9,853 nt of DNA from an uncultured Solirubrobacterales bacterium (GCA_937910825.1 CALEMO010000314.1:1-9853), one strand, 5' to 3'. Numbered from the stretch's first letter, positions 1-7,551 are shown. The notes: generated by a model not told the origin, from the letters alone. Program-made: numbers and translations.

Positions 1-2021
1 CGACGCTCGGACGATTCGAAGTCCGAGGCAAGCGAAGCCACGCGGCGGATGTTCGCCAGTCCCGCTCCGCTGGGATCACGGGTCAGGTTGACCAGGTCGT
101 ATCCGGTCCCGCTTACCGCCGCTTCGACAAGTTCACCGAGACTCATCGTTGACAGCCGCTCCCGCAGGCCACGGATGGTGGTCACGTACATGCCGGCGCG
201 GGCGGCGTCCGTTTCAGTGAACGGCTCGTCCGAGTTGCCGGTCGCCAGCATTTCGAGCCTCGGCCAGAGCGCAGAGTCCTTGCCAGCCTGATGGCGCAGC
301 ATCAGCAACGCGTCGGTGCTCAGTCCACAAGCCGGACCGGCCAGCGAACCCAACAGGGAATCGTCATCGAGCGGATTGGCGATGACCGCCAGGAGGCTCT
401 TCAGATCGACGCCCTCACGGCTTTCCCAAAAGCCCGTGCCGCCGACGACGTAGGGCTTCAGGCCAACCTGCTTCAGCGCCTCCACGTACATCCACATCCG
501 AGACTTGGCCCGGAAGAGGATCGCTATCCGGCCGGGGTTGATCCCGTCCTGGCGGACGGCATCGCTCAGGTGCTGGGCCACCAGCAGGGCCTCCGCCTGG
601 AACTGACCGTCGGTAGCGGCGCCGTAATGCTCATCAGGTTTTACGGCCGGGGACATCGGGCCGAGTTCCATTTGAAACCACCCCTTGGATTCAGTTACGA
701 GCAGTTCGGTTTCATCGCCACTGACCGTGCCGGACTCGAGTCCGACCCTGAGTGGTGCGAATCGATGGCGCCGGGCCCGTCCGGGCTCGTCGAGTTCGAG
801 CGAGGCAGCATCGTCGAGCTTTTTGCCGATCAGGTTCACCGAAGCGATAACGGGCGCATCGGAGCGGAAGTTCGCGGAAAGGGGCAGGACCGTGACCGCC
901 TCGTCATCTCTTCTTGTCCGGAACAGGCGCACGTCGGCGTGACGGAAGCCATAAATGGCCTGCATCTCGTCGCCGACGGTGAAGAGGGTAGTTTCATCGC
1001 CGCGCAACTGCGCAATCAGGTCGAGCTGGAGCTGATTCGTATCCTGGAACTCGTCGACCATGATTTCATCGAATTGTTCGCGGTACCTGTTCGCGACCCC
1101 GTCATGGCTGCGCAGCAGGTCGAGTGTGATCAGCTGAAGGTCTTCATAGTCGAGCACACCGGCCAAACGCTTGCTCTTCGAGTATTCGCCGGCGTAGAGC
1201 CCGAACAGTCCTGAGAGCGCCTGCCGGTACTTTTCACCGAATTCGGCGGCGGCAAGCACGGACCGCATCTCCTCCACCGCTGACTTGAGCTCGCCCAGTT
1301 TGCTCGAGCCCGATGTCAGCTTCGCCCCCTCGAATGCCTCGAAAGTCAGTCCCCTGTGATCGATCGTCCTGAAGAAGTTGATCATCGCCTGGATCTGGTC
1401 AATTGTCTTGCCCTGCAGGCGCTCGATTGCCAGCGATTCCTCGGCGACCAGCAACAGTCTCGAAAGGACGGCTGCGGTATCCGGCTCCTCCGGCTCCGGA
1501 AGGGCAGGCTCGATCTGGCCTCTGGCTCTCAGCTGCTCGTAGGCCCTGGATACCCCCTTTCGCAGGTGGGAAGGGGAGAAACGTGCGATCAGTGCTTCTT
1601 CGTATTCTCCCCCCATGAATCCGGCGAGCGCCCGGTTGTAGGCGGATTCCTTGAGCCTCGCTGCCTGGACGTCATCGAGGACCGCGAACGCCGGGTCGAC
1701 GTCTGCCTGGATCGGATGGGCTCTCAGGATTCGCGAACAGATCGAATGAAAGGTGCCCACCCAGGCCGAGCTCATCGAGAAACCCTGGGTGTCGGAAACC
1801 AGCTCGCGTTCGGCCCTGACTCTCTCCCTCAACTCGGTCGCTGCCTTGTCGGTAAAGGTGAAGACCAGGATGCGAGCCGGGTCCGGGTTCGCTTCGATCA
1901 GGCGGCTGTAGCGGTCGACCGTGGTCTTCGTCTTGCCCGAGCCGGCCCCGGCCTCGACCAGGATGTCGGGGTCGGTGCAGTCCACCGCAGCTTGCTGCTC
2001 CGGTGTGCGGTCAGCGCTCAT
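1..2021 (-). CDS. UvrD/AddA-like superfamily 1 ATP-dependent DNA helicase, C-terminus outside window
   Basis: This is an ATP-driven 3'-5' DNA translocase and helicase, probably the motor subunit of an AddAB/RecBCD-type break-processing complex. I translated 673 codons from ATG 2021. Visible motifs are the Q-motif TPEQQAAV (6-13), Walker A GAGSGKT (25-31, Lys30), motif Ia FTFTDKAATELR (54-65), motif Ib GTFHS (89-93), motif II VDEFQD (322-327), motif III VGDEMQAIYGFR (349-360), motif IV NFRS (384-387), and the 2A-domain stretch GGTGFWESREGVDLKSLL (527-544). Motifs V and VI and any C-terminal nuclease domain would lie beyond the left edge, so AddA-like (with nuclease) cannot be told from a plain UvrD-like helicase. 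The start overlaps the end of the upstream PD-(D/E)XK gene by 11 bases, which implies cotranscription and translational coupling. No frameshift was seen. The family call is firm; the complex is inferred from the neighbour. Confidence 0.93.
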   Translation of the reverse strand, partial: MSADRTPEQQAAVDCTDPDILVEAGAGSGKTKTTVDRYSRLIEANPDPARILVFTFTDKAATELRERVRAERELVSDTQGFSMSSAWVGTFHSICSRILRAHPIQADVDPAFAVLDDVQAARLKESAYNRALAGFMGGEYEEALIARFSPSHLRKGVSRAYEQLRARGQIEPALPEPEEPDTAAVLSRLLLVAEESLAIERLQGKTIDQIQAMINFFRTIDHRGLTFEAFEGAKLTSGSSKLGELKSAVEEMRSVLAAAEFGEKYRQALSGLFGLYAGEYSKSKRLAGVLDYEDLQLITLDLLRSHDGVANRYREQFDEIMVDEFQDTNQLQLDLIAQLRGDETTLFTVGDEMQAIYGFRHADVRLFRTRRDDEAVTVLPLSANFRSDAPVIASVNLIGKKLDDAASLELDEPGRARRHRFAPLRVGLESGTVSGDETELLVTESKGWFQMELGPMSPAVKPDEHYGAATDGQFQAEALLVAQHLSDAVRQDGINPGRIAILFRAKSRMWMYVEALKQVGLKPYVVGGTGFWESREGVDLKSLLAVIANPLDDDSLLGSLAGPACGLSTDALLMLRHQAGKDSALWPRLEMLATGNSDEPFTETDAARAGMYVTTIRGLRERLSTMSLGELVEAAVSGTGYDLVNLTRDPSGAGLANIRRVASLASDFESSER

Positions 2022-5013
2022 TGGCCACTTCCGATCCGGTGTTGCCGCTGACGTCTGCGACCCAGTCGGGGACCGCGGCGTGGCTCAGGTGGTTGGGGCA
2101 GGTATTGGGGTCGTGCCCGATCCGGCCGGCCATCATCGCCGCCACCGCCTGGTCGGACAGGGCGATCGCGTCGTTGATCGCCCCGCCGAACTCGGATTCA
2201 CGATCCCTGCCCTGCGCATTGAGGTCGACCACATCGCTTGCGAATTCGGCATCGACCAGACCCCGGATCGCACTCTTTCCGACCACGATCGGCACATAGA
2301 GGCCTGCGCTCGGCTCGATCTTCCAGATCTGCCTGAGCGCGTACATGTACAGCTGGAGCTGTACTTTCCGGTCGCGTTTGATGTGTGCCCAGGACTTCGC
2401 CGAAGCCTTGCCCGTCTTGTAGTCGAGCACAACGCCCCGCATGCCGACGCCGACTCCGGCTTCACCCGAGGTGTCGATGCGGTCGATCGATCCGCGAAGG
2501 CTCCAGCCATTCATCTGGAGGGCCGGCCTGCCGTCTTTGCCCATGCCGAACTTCGCTTCCATCTCCAGAGGTAAAAATCCCGGGCTTTCCCGTTGCGATT
2601 CCTTGCTGAGCCAGGTCGAGATCGAGTTCGCCACCTGGCGCCGCACTATGCGGTGGGCCGGTGAATCGGCGCCCAGGTCGATCCCGGGTCTGCCGGCTAT
2701 CCGGTTAACGACCGGGACGACCATCTGCGTCCAGTCTTCGAGGGAATCCGGCCGCGGGATTTCTCCGGGGTGGCTCTCGTAGATGGACGCCAGCGCTGCA
2801 TGGACCAGGTTGCCCCGGGCCAGAGGCTCAGGATCGGGTCCGAACCGCAGCGGTCTCAAAACACGCTCGATGAACCAGCGGTAGGGGCAACTGAGGTATG
2901 ACTCGATTGCCGTTGCGCTGAAAGTCGGGCCATCTGCGATCAGCTCAAGCGCCCGCTCGCCTGACAGATCCGCAAGGGTCCGGGTAGATCCTTCCGTCTG
3001 CGCCGCCGCGGAGATCTGTTCGTCGACGATTTCAATTTCCCGTCCGGTCAATTCAAGGGATCCGTAGATTTCGGACCGCTTTGTCGCATCGGACGCGCAC
3101 AGGGTCCGGATCAGCTCGGTCAGGCTCGGCGCCCTGTGTGCAGGGAAAGTGATCGCCGAACTGGGCCGGTCGGCGCGCTTCAGCGGGACCTTGGAGGTAT
3201 CGAAGAGTCGCTCTACTTGGGAAACCAGGGGAGAGGGGTACTCCGCCTTGCCACTTTCGTCGGCCACCCTTGAAGAAATCCACAGCCCCCTGGTCGGAAC
3301 ACTAAGGCACGAATAGAAGAGGTAGAGCTCCTGAAGTTCGGGGTCTGTGAAGTCGGGCAGGCCGATTGCGCTGCGGGCTTCGGGGGACAGGAACGGCCCG
3401 GCCCGGTCGCTGTCGCTGAAAGCTCGCTCCTGCAGCGAGGCGATGAACAGGTACTCGAAGCGCTTGGCCCGCAGGCTGTACGGGCTGGCGATGCGGACCG
3501 TGCTTTGAGTCGGTATCGCCCAGGTCTTGATCGCACCGCTGGCGAGGGCCTCGGCAATATTCAGGGTTGTGGCCGGTCGCCCCCGGATCTGCTTCAGTTC
3601 CGCACAGGCCCTCGAGATCGCCGTTGCGATCTGGGTTTCGGTCGTCAGGCTGGCATCCGGCACGGCATCAGGGAAATGGCTCAGAATCCGGGCTGCGATC
3701 CTCTGCGCCAGAGCCGAAACAAGCACCGGTATGTCTTTCCCGGCACCCGTCGTCAGCTCCGCCCAGTCGGGTGGCAGCTCGCCTCCGCTCAGGTCCCGGT
3801 AAAGACCCGCGGCTTCGGATGCCGAAGAAAGCCCCTTCTGCAATACCTTGCCTTCAAGCTGATCAACCTGACCCTGGTCTACTCCGACCGGCCCGCGCAG
3901 GTACGAAATCAGGTCGGCAGCGCTGCCGCCGGGGGAGACCGCCTTGAGCAGGCTGACGATCGCCTGGCCGGTGGCTGTGGAGGCCGCAGGGGTTTCGCTC
4001 TCGAGGGTCACCGGTATTGAATATTCATCGAGCAGGTCCCTGAAGCCGGTCCCGTTATTCGCAGGTGTTGCCACCGCGACCGCTATCTGCCCGGGATCGG
4101 TGCCGTCGGCGACGAGCGTCGCGATCTGGGCGGCGATCGCCTCGGCTTCGCCGCGTTTCCCCGATGAGCGCATGACGGTGAAGGCATCTCCGGGCACGAT
4201 CTCGCCCCGTCGCCGCAGGCCGAAGTTGCGTTCGATTTCGAAGAGCAGCGGATCATGATCGATCGGCTGATCCGGACGATCGGTTGAATGCCGCACCTTC
4301 GCCCCACGCTCTTCGAGCCGTCCCAGCAGCTTCTCGGTGACGGCCATTGCCGAATTACCTAGCTCGTGAGTGATCGCGATGGTGACGTCGGTCTGCGCTG
4401 CGAGGCGTTCGAGCAGGTCCAGCTGGGTGTTGCTCATGTCGTCGAATCCGGCGACGAAGATCGGCCGACCTTGCCAGGCCTCAAGCCCGGTCTGGGTAGC
4501 CCTCAGTGCAAGCGCCGGATGGTCGCTCATCCCGTATCCACCGAGCAGGTTCAGGTACTCGCGATACACCCCGGCGATCTGCTGGAGGTATCCGCCACCG
4601 ACATCTTCGACCGCAAGGTCCAAAGCGTCGGGACCGATCGAAGCGTTTCGAAACTCGTCGATCAGATCGAGCATCGCATCCACCAGTCCGGGCTGTCTTT
4701 CGATCCTCTCCGAGATCCGGGGCCAGGCCGTGGCAATCGCTTCGCCGACCAGATACCGACGCTGGACAGCGGACGCCGTCGGCCTGGTCTGACTCCCCTC
4801 GGAGAGGACTTCGTCGACCAGATCCTTGAAATGCATGATCCTGCCGCCAAGAAAGGCGCCCTGCTCGCGGGCCAGCCTGCGTTCCCAGTCAAAGATGTCG
4901 TCGACACTCGGGACGACGAGCACTGGACGCCTCGGCAGGAGTCCGACGTATTCACGTCGAACCTGCTCGGTTCGGCCCGAGTTCGGGGGTCCTTTGATGA
5001 TCGTCAGCGGCAT
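2011..5013 (-). CDS. AddB-like PD-(D/E)XK nuclease subunit of a helicase-nuclease
   Basis: This 1000-residue protein probably acts as the nuclease/scaffold partner of the downstream helicase in DNA end resection. The N-terminus carries a Walker A-like GPPNSGRT (8-15) in which the usual Lys is Arg, then an AddB-type degenerate helicase body, including PYSLRAKRFEYLFIASLQER (511-530). The C-terminal PDDEXK_1-type domain spans about 697-985: SYLSCPYRWFIERVLRP (705-721), the GNLVHAA segment (734-740), GSIDRID (841-847), the catalytic VLDYKTGK (862-869; Asp864, Lys866) and QLQLYMYAL (885-893). Canonical AddB has four Cys ligating a 4Fe-4S cluster. Here the domain has only Cys709 and Cys972, the latter in CPNHLSH (972-978). 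ATG 5013 is chosen because it opens directly on the conserved N-terminus and lies six bases after a TAGTCT -10-like box. Conserved nuclease residues argue it is active; ATP use at the degenerate site is doubtful. Confidence 0.9.
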   Translation of the reverse strand: MPLTIIKGPPNSGRTEQVRREYVGLLPRRPVLVVPSVDDIFDWERRLAREQGAFLGGRIMHFKDLVDEVLSEGSQTRPTASAVQRRYLVGEAIATAWPRISERIERQPGLVDAMLDLIDEFRNASIGPDALDLAVEDVGGGYLQQIAGVYREYLNLLGGYGMSDHPALALRATQTGLEAWQGRPIFVAGFDDMSNTQLDLLERLAAQTDVTIAITHELGNSAMAVTEKLLGRLEERGAKVRHSTDRPDQPIDHDPLLFEIERNFGLRRRGEIVPGDAFTVMRSSGKRGEAEAIAAQIATLVADGTDPGQIAVAVATPANNGTGFRDLLDEYSIPVTLESETPAASTATGQAIVSLLKAVSPGGSAADLISYLRGPVGVDQGQVDQLEGKVLQKGLSSASEAAGLYRDLSGGELPPDWAELTTGAGKDIPVLVSALAQRIAARILSHFPDAVPDASLTTETQIATAISRACAELKQIRGRPATTLNIAEALASGAIKTWAIPTQSTVRIASPYSLRAKRFEYLFIASLQERAFSDSDRAGPFLSPEARSAIGLPDFTDPELQELYLFYSCLSVPTRGLWISSRVADESGKAEYPSPLVSQVERLFDTSKVPLKRADRPSSAITFPAHRAPSLTELIRTLCASDATKRSEIYGSLELTGREIEIVDEQISAAAQTEGSTRTLADLSGERALELIADGPTFSATAIESYLSCPYRWFIERVLRPLRFGPDPEPLARGNLVHAALASIYESHPGEIPRPDSLEDWTQMVVPVVNRIAGRPGIDLGADSPAHRIVRRQVANSISTWLSKESQRESPGFLPLEMEAKFGMGKDGRPALQMNGWSLRGSIDRIDTSGEAGVGVGMRGVVLDYKTGKASAKSWAHIKRDRKVQLQLYMYALRQIWKIEPSAGLYVPIVVGKSAIRGLVDAEFASDVVDLNAQGRDRESEFGGAINDAIALSDQAVAAMMAGRIGHDPNTCPNHLSHAAVPDWVADVSGNTGSEVANER

Positions 5014-5029
5014 CGGTTCAGACTAGTGT
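5001..5029 (+). promoter_or_regulatory. Putative plus-strand promoter toward the 151-residue gene
   Basis: TCGTCA (5001-5006, four of six matches to TTGACA) and TAGTGT (5024-5029) are separated by 17 bases. The -10 box shares ACTAGT with the opposing -10 of the AddB-like gene, so the element could fire both ways. The start would lie near 5036 and give a leader of about 130 bases. An alternative -10, TATCTT (5120-5125), lies closer to the gene but has no good -35. Confidence 0.3.
5014..5025 (-). promoter_or_regulatory. Putative leaderless -10 element for the AddB-like gene
   Basis: On the minus strand TAGTCT (5025-5020) is followed by exactly six bases and then ATG 5013. This spacing puts the transcription start at or next to the A of the start codon. 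There is no Shine-Dalgarno sequence. A -35 element is poor: TTTCGG lies at 5047-5042 with a 16-base spacer. The box overlaps the palindrome ACTAGT (5022-5027). Confidence 0.45.
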
Positions 5030-5050
5030 CGTCGGCGGCGGCCGAAACCT

Positions 5051-5117
5051 GACGCAATCCGGCTTTTGATCCGCAAAATGCGGGTTTACGAGGACAGTTT
5101 TTACGTCCTGTGGCGTC
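5051..5117 (+). ncRNA. Possible three-way-junction leader structure
   Basis: GACGC (5051-5055) pairs with GCGTC (5113-5117), enclosing two hairpins. One is 5069-5085: seven pairs including one G-T wobble, with an AAA loop. The other is 5091-5109: AGGAC with GTCCT and a nine-base loop. It lies in the divergent spacer upstream of the 151-residue gene, which unlike several neighbours has a Shine-Dalgarno and therefore a leader. The folding was done by eye, no known riboswitch consensus was recognised, and chance pairing is possible. Confidence 0.25.
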
Positions 5118-5147
5118 TTTATCTTCACTGGTGACCCTTTCCCCACC

Positions 5148-5154
5148 AGAAGGA
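5148..5154 (+). promoter_or_regulatory. Ribosome binding site of the 151-residue gene
   Basis: AGAAGGA ends 11 bases before ATG 5166 and supports that start. It is the only strong Shine-Dalgarno in front of a transcription-unit-leading gene in this window; the other leading genes look leaderless. Confidence 0.6.
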
Positions 5155-5165
5155 CGGCCTCGCCA

Positions 5166-5621
5166 ATGTCCCTTTGCTTCGTAGACCCAGCCGACGCGAT
5201 CCATGTGATCTCCGATTCCATCGGTCGTGAAGCCCGCCGTCAGCTGCTCGGCGAAGCGCTGCGTGCATGGGTGGATGAAATCCCCGAGGAAGAACTCGAG
5301 GGGCAGTACGCCCGGGCGCTGGCTGAACTCGATCAGGATGACCTTTCGCTCCTGGCCGCCTGGCACGGCTCCCTGGATCTCGGGCAGCCGGTCCCGAACA
5401 AGGACTTCCTGATGGGCGCGTTCGGGTCACTCGGTGAGCATCGCCGCGAGGCTCTCAAGCTGGCTGCCGGATTCCGCGGAGAGGATGTGCTGGAAGAAGG
5501 CCTGACCGAAGACCTGGCTCTTGAGACGGTGGTTGGCTGGCTTTCCCCGGAACGGCTGATGGCCCTCGCGTCGGAAGCGATGGACCTTTACATCTGGGAT
5601 CGAATCGGCTCGAACAACTAG
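5166..5621 (+). CDS. Acidic hypothetical protein, 151 residues
   Basis: I do not recognise the family and assign no function. The protein has no signal peptide or membrane segment and reads as a soluble, mostly helical, strongly acidic polypeptide: about 30 Asp/Glu against about 12 Lys/Arg by eye. The C-terminal part has two short helix-like blocks around LALETVVGWLSPERLMALAS (115-134). Coding is supported by an uninterrupted frame, a good Shine-Dalgarno (5148-5154) and codon use like that of its neighbours. It is divergent from the AddB-like nuclease across a 152-base spacer that may hold a shared promoter, so coregulation with DNA repair is possible but unproven. Its stop shares CTAG (5618-5621) with the stop of the convergent HAD gene. 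Confidence 0.8.
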   Translation: MSLCFVDPADAIHVISDSIGREARRQLLGEALRAWVDEIPEEELEGQYARALAELDQDDLSLLAAWHGSLDLGQPVPNKDFLMGAFGSLGEHRREALKLAAGFRGEDVLEEGLTEDLALETVVGWLSPERLMALASEAMDLYIWDRIGSNN

Positions 5622-6250
5622 CCGGCGTTGTGGCTCGCCAGCAGTTCGTGAACCTCTGACCTGACCTGGGCCGTCTCGCGGAAATGAACCGCGTGCATGC
5701 CCAGGTCTGACGCGGCCTCGCAATTGATCTCCAGGTCGTCGACGAAGATGCAGGCCTGCGGCGCAAGGTCGACTCTGCCGAGGGTCAGTTCGTAGATCTT
5801 CGGATCCGGCTTGCGCACTCCTACGAAGCCCGAATCGACCACTTCTTCGAATAGCTCGTCCACGGGCAGCATCTGGCGCCAGAGTGGTTCCCACTCACGA
5901 ACGTTGTTGGTCAGCATCGCCGTTCGCAGACCGTCGCGGCGGACCTCCCTGATCAGGTCGATCATTCCCTGATTGGGATGGAGCGCTTCAAAGAAGACCT
6001 CGCCGAACTTTTCGATCACCGGCCGGTGGCCGAGGTGAGGCTCCAGGCCGTCGGCAAGGCGTTCGGAGAATACGGCCTCGCTGATCTTTCCCATCTCAAG
6101 TTCGAAGAGTGGATTCAGGCCCGTCTTTTCGGTGAGGTCGGCCAGCGCCATGCCGAAGACCCTGGGCGGGATGCCTACTTCGTCCTGCACCGCCATGAAC
6201 GATTCGGCCAGGGGCGTGGTCAGGACGCCCCCAAAATCAGAGATCAGCAT
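5618..6250 (-). CDS. HAD-superfamily hydrolase (class IA, epoxide-hydrolase-N-terminal-like)
   Basis: This 210-residue soluble HAD hydrolase is probably a small-molecule phosphatase; the substrate is unknown. Motif I is DFGGVL (5-10) with nucleophile Asp5. Motif II is MLTNN (Thr114), motif III is RKPDPKIYE (Lys147) and motif IV is FVDD (Asp171, Asp172). Residues 12-100 form the helical C1-type cap. The second motif I Asp, the usual general acid of phosphatases, is Gly7. This DxGGVL form occurs in the epoxide-hydrolase-N-terminal-like HAD subfamily, so it is not necessarily a defect, but phosphatase activity is less certain. ATG 6250 places motif I directly at the N-terminus, as usual, and follows the upstream gene's stop by two bases without a clear Shine-Dalgarno, suggesting reinitiation. 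It is the last gene of the fxsA operon and converges on the 151-residue gene. Confidence 0.9.
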   Translation of the reverse strand: MLISDFGGVLTTPLAESFMAVQDEVGIPPRVFGMALADLTEKTGLNPLFELEMGKISEAVFSERLADGLEPHLGHRPVIEKFGEVFFEALHPNQGMIDLIREVRRDGLRTAMLTNNVREWEPLWRQMLPVDELFEEVVDSGFVGVRKPDPKIYELTLGRVDLAPQACIFVDDLEINCEAASDLGMHAVHFRETAQVRSEVHELLASHNAG

Positions 6251-6252
6251 TT

Positions 6253-6999
6253 CTATGCGGCTGATGCCGGCACCGCCGCGTTCCGGCGGCTGATCTCATA
6301 GCGGCCGAGACCGAGATGACCGTCAAGTGCCCAGCGGAAAAGGGCCGTATTGATGTTCCAGCCATCGACTTTTGCGGTACAGCCGGCAATCGCAGATCCC
6401 GCTCCTTGAAGCGCCGCAATCTCGTCCGAGGCAGGCCACAGCTCCAGCGTCGCCCGGCGCTGCCTGCCGCCTGCGTCGTATTCGGTCGAGATCAGCACCT
6501 CTTCGAATTCGACGTAGCCACCAGGGTGAGATATCGCGGCCACCGCCTGCTCCTCGCTGTGGTGCAGTGTTTGCTCCGGCGCCGCCGTGCTCGCAGAGAT
6601 CAGCCCGCCGTCGGCGAGGATGATCGTCAGCTCCCGCCGCAGGATCGTCGCGTCCGGAGTTGACTCCCGGCCGTGGAGAACACCAGAGCAGTCGAGATCG
6701 ATCGATTTCCCTTGATCGATTAGGGCGCCGGTCATCCGGGCCAGGCGGGACTGCCGGCTGCCGGTGAGCGAGCCATCGAACTCGATCGGTTCACCCTGGG
6801 AGTCGATTTCTACCTCAAGCGATCCGCGCTGCGTTTCGAGGGTCAGCGGACCGTCCTTGAGCCGGTCGAGACCGTCGACTGGAATCGGCGCTGCCGCGAT
6901 CACGTCTTCGCCCAGCATTATCGCGCCGGATCCGCCGTTTGTGAGGCTGACGAAAAGTCCGGATTCGGGATCGAGGATTTCGACCGAATGCGTTTTCAT
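6253..6999 (-). CDS. Conserved-looking hypothetical protein, 248 residues
   Basis: Family not recognised. There is no signal peptide, membrane helix or obvious catalytic motif. The composition, with many short alternating hydrophobic/polar stretches such as SLEVEIDSQGEPIEFDGSL (60-78) and YVEFEEVLISTEYDAGGRQR (162-181), suggests a beta-rich fold. The C-terminus has a distinctive WNINTALFRWALDGHLGLGR (214-233) block followed by YEISRR, rich in aromatics and likely conserved. Only two Cys (104, 207) are present. The start ATG overlaps the stop of fxsA in ATGA (6996-6999), and the stop is two bases before the HAD gene. The gene is therefore the middle of a three-gene operon and almost certainly translated. 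The operon gives no strong hint of function. Confidence 0.85.
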   Translation of the reverse strand: MKTHSVEILDPESGLFVSLTNGGSGAIMLGEDVIAAAPIPVDGLDRLKDGPLTLETQRGSLEVEIDSQGEPIEFDGSLTGSRQSRLARMTGALIDQGKSIDLDCSGVLHGRESTPDATILRRELTIILADGGLISASTAAPEQTLHHSEEQAVAAISHPGGYVEFEEVLISTEYDAGGRQRRATLELWPASDEIAALQGAGSAIAGCTAKVDGWNINTALFRWALDGHLGLGRYEISRRNAAVPASAA

Positions 7000-7538
7000 G
7001 TGTCTTGCCCGGAGGTATTGGATGGCGGTTCGGCCGGGGGCAGCTGCCGTGCTTCTGGATCAACCTGATCGGTCACGTCAACCGCCTCGCCTTCGACGTC
7101 ATAGCCGCGATCGCCGCCGCGTCCCCGATAGGCCTCGTACCCCTTGGTGCTCCAGGTCGCCCCGGTGGTCGCAACCTTGAAGCGACTGGCGAAGAAGAAG
7201 AAAGCGGTTATCCGGACGAGGAACCTGGTCGGCGGGAACAAAAGCAGCAGTCCGAGCCCGCTGGTGATGAAGCCGGGAATGATCAACAAAACGGCGCCGG
7301 TCGTGATCGCCACCCCGTCGAAAGCCTCGCGGGCCGGCGGCCGCCGTTCGCTCACGGCTCCCCGGAGCCGCTGCCAGTGGGCGCGCCCACGGTGCTGCAG
7401 CACCAGAATGCCGCTAACGGTCGACGCAAAAACCAGCGTCAGCATCCAGAAGAATCCGATCGACTGCGCAACGGCCACCATCACGAAAAGCTCCGCGATC
7501 GGCCAGATGATCAGCAGCGAGAGGATGATTACGAACAT
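6996..7538 (-). CDS. fxsA: FxsA family membrane protein
   Basis: This is a small inner-membrane protein of the FxsA family (PF04186). E. coli FxsA is known for relieving exclusion of phage T7 by the F-plasmid PifA protein when overproduced; its normal role is unclear. Hydrophobic segments lie at about 2-24 and 27-47, with a third hydrophobic region at 75-107 that contains the family hallmark LLIIPGFITSGLGLLLLFPP (83-102). Glu16, in the first helix (AELF), fits the conserved family Glu. The short loop 48-72 is basic. The tail from about 118 is hydrophilic, rich in Gly/Arg then Asp/Glu, and ends PPAEPPSNTSGQDT. The start follows a TAACCT box by seven bases; an AAGG only two bases from ATG is too close to be a normal Shine-Dalgarno. 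It is first in the operon and overlaps the next gene by four bases. Confidence 0.93.
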   Translation of the reverse strand: MFVIILSLLIIWPIAELFVMVAVAQSIGFFWMLTLVFASTVSGILVLQHRGRAHWQRLRGAVSERRPPAREAFDGVAITTGAVLLIIPGFITSGLGLLLLFPPTRFLVRITAFFFFASRFKVATTGATWSTKGYEAYRGRGGDRGYDVEGEAVDVTDQVDPEARQLPPAEPPSNTSGQDT

Positions 7539-7551
7539 GGCCTTAAGGTTA
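7539..7551 (-). promoter_or_regulatory. Putative leaderless -10 element for fxsA
   Basis: Minus-strand TAACCT (7551-7546) is followed by seven bases and then ATG 7538. No convincing -35 was found at 16-18 bases. The box overlaps the palindrome CCTTAAGG (7541-7548). Confidence 0.35.

Noticed and set aside
291..1214. Long plus-strand open frames across the helicase and nuclease region (also 1356-2051, 1921-2574, 4366-5052)
   Set aside because: They are antisense to genes with full family motifs, and their translations show no coherent domain.
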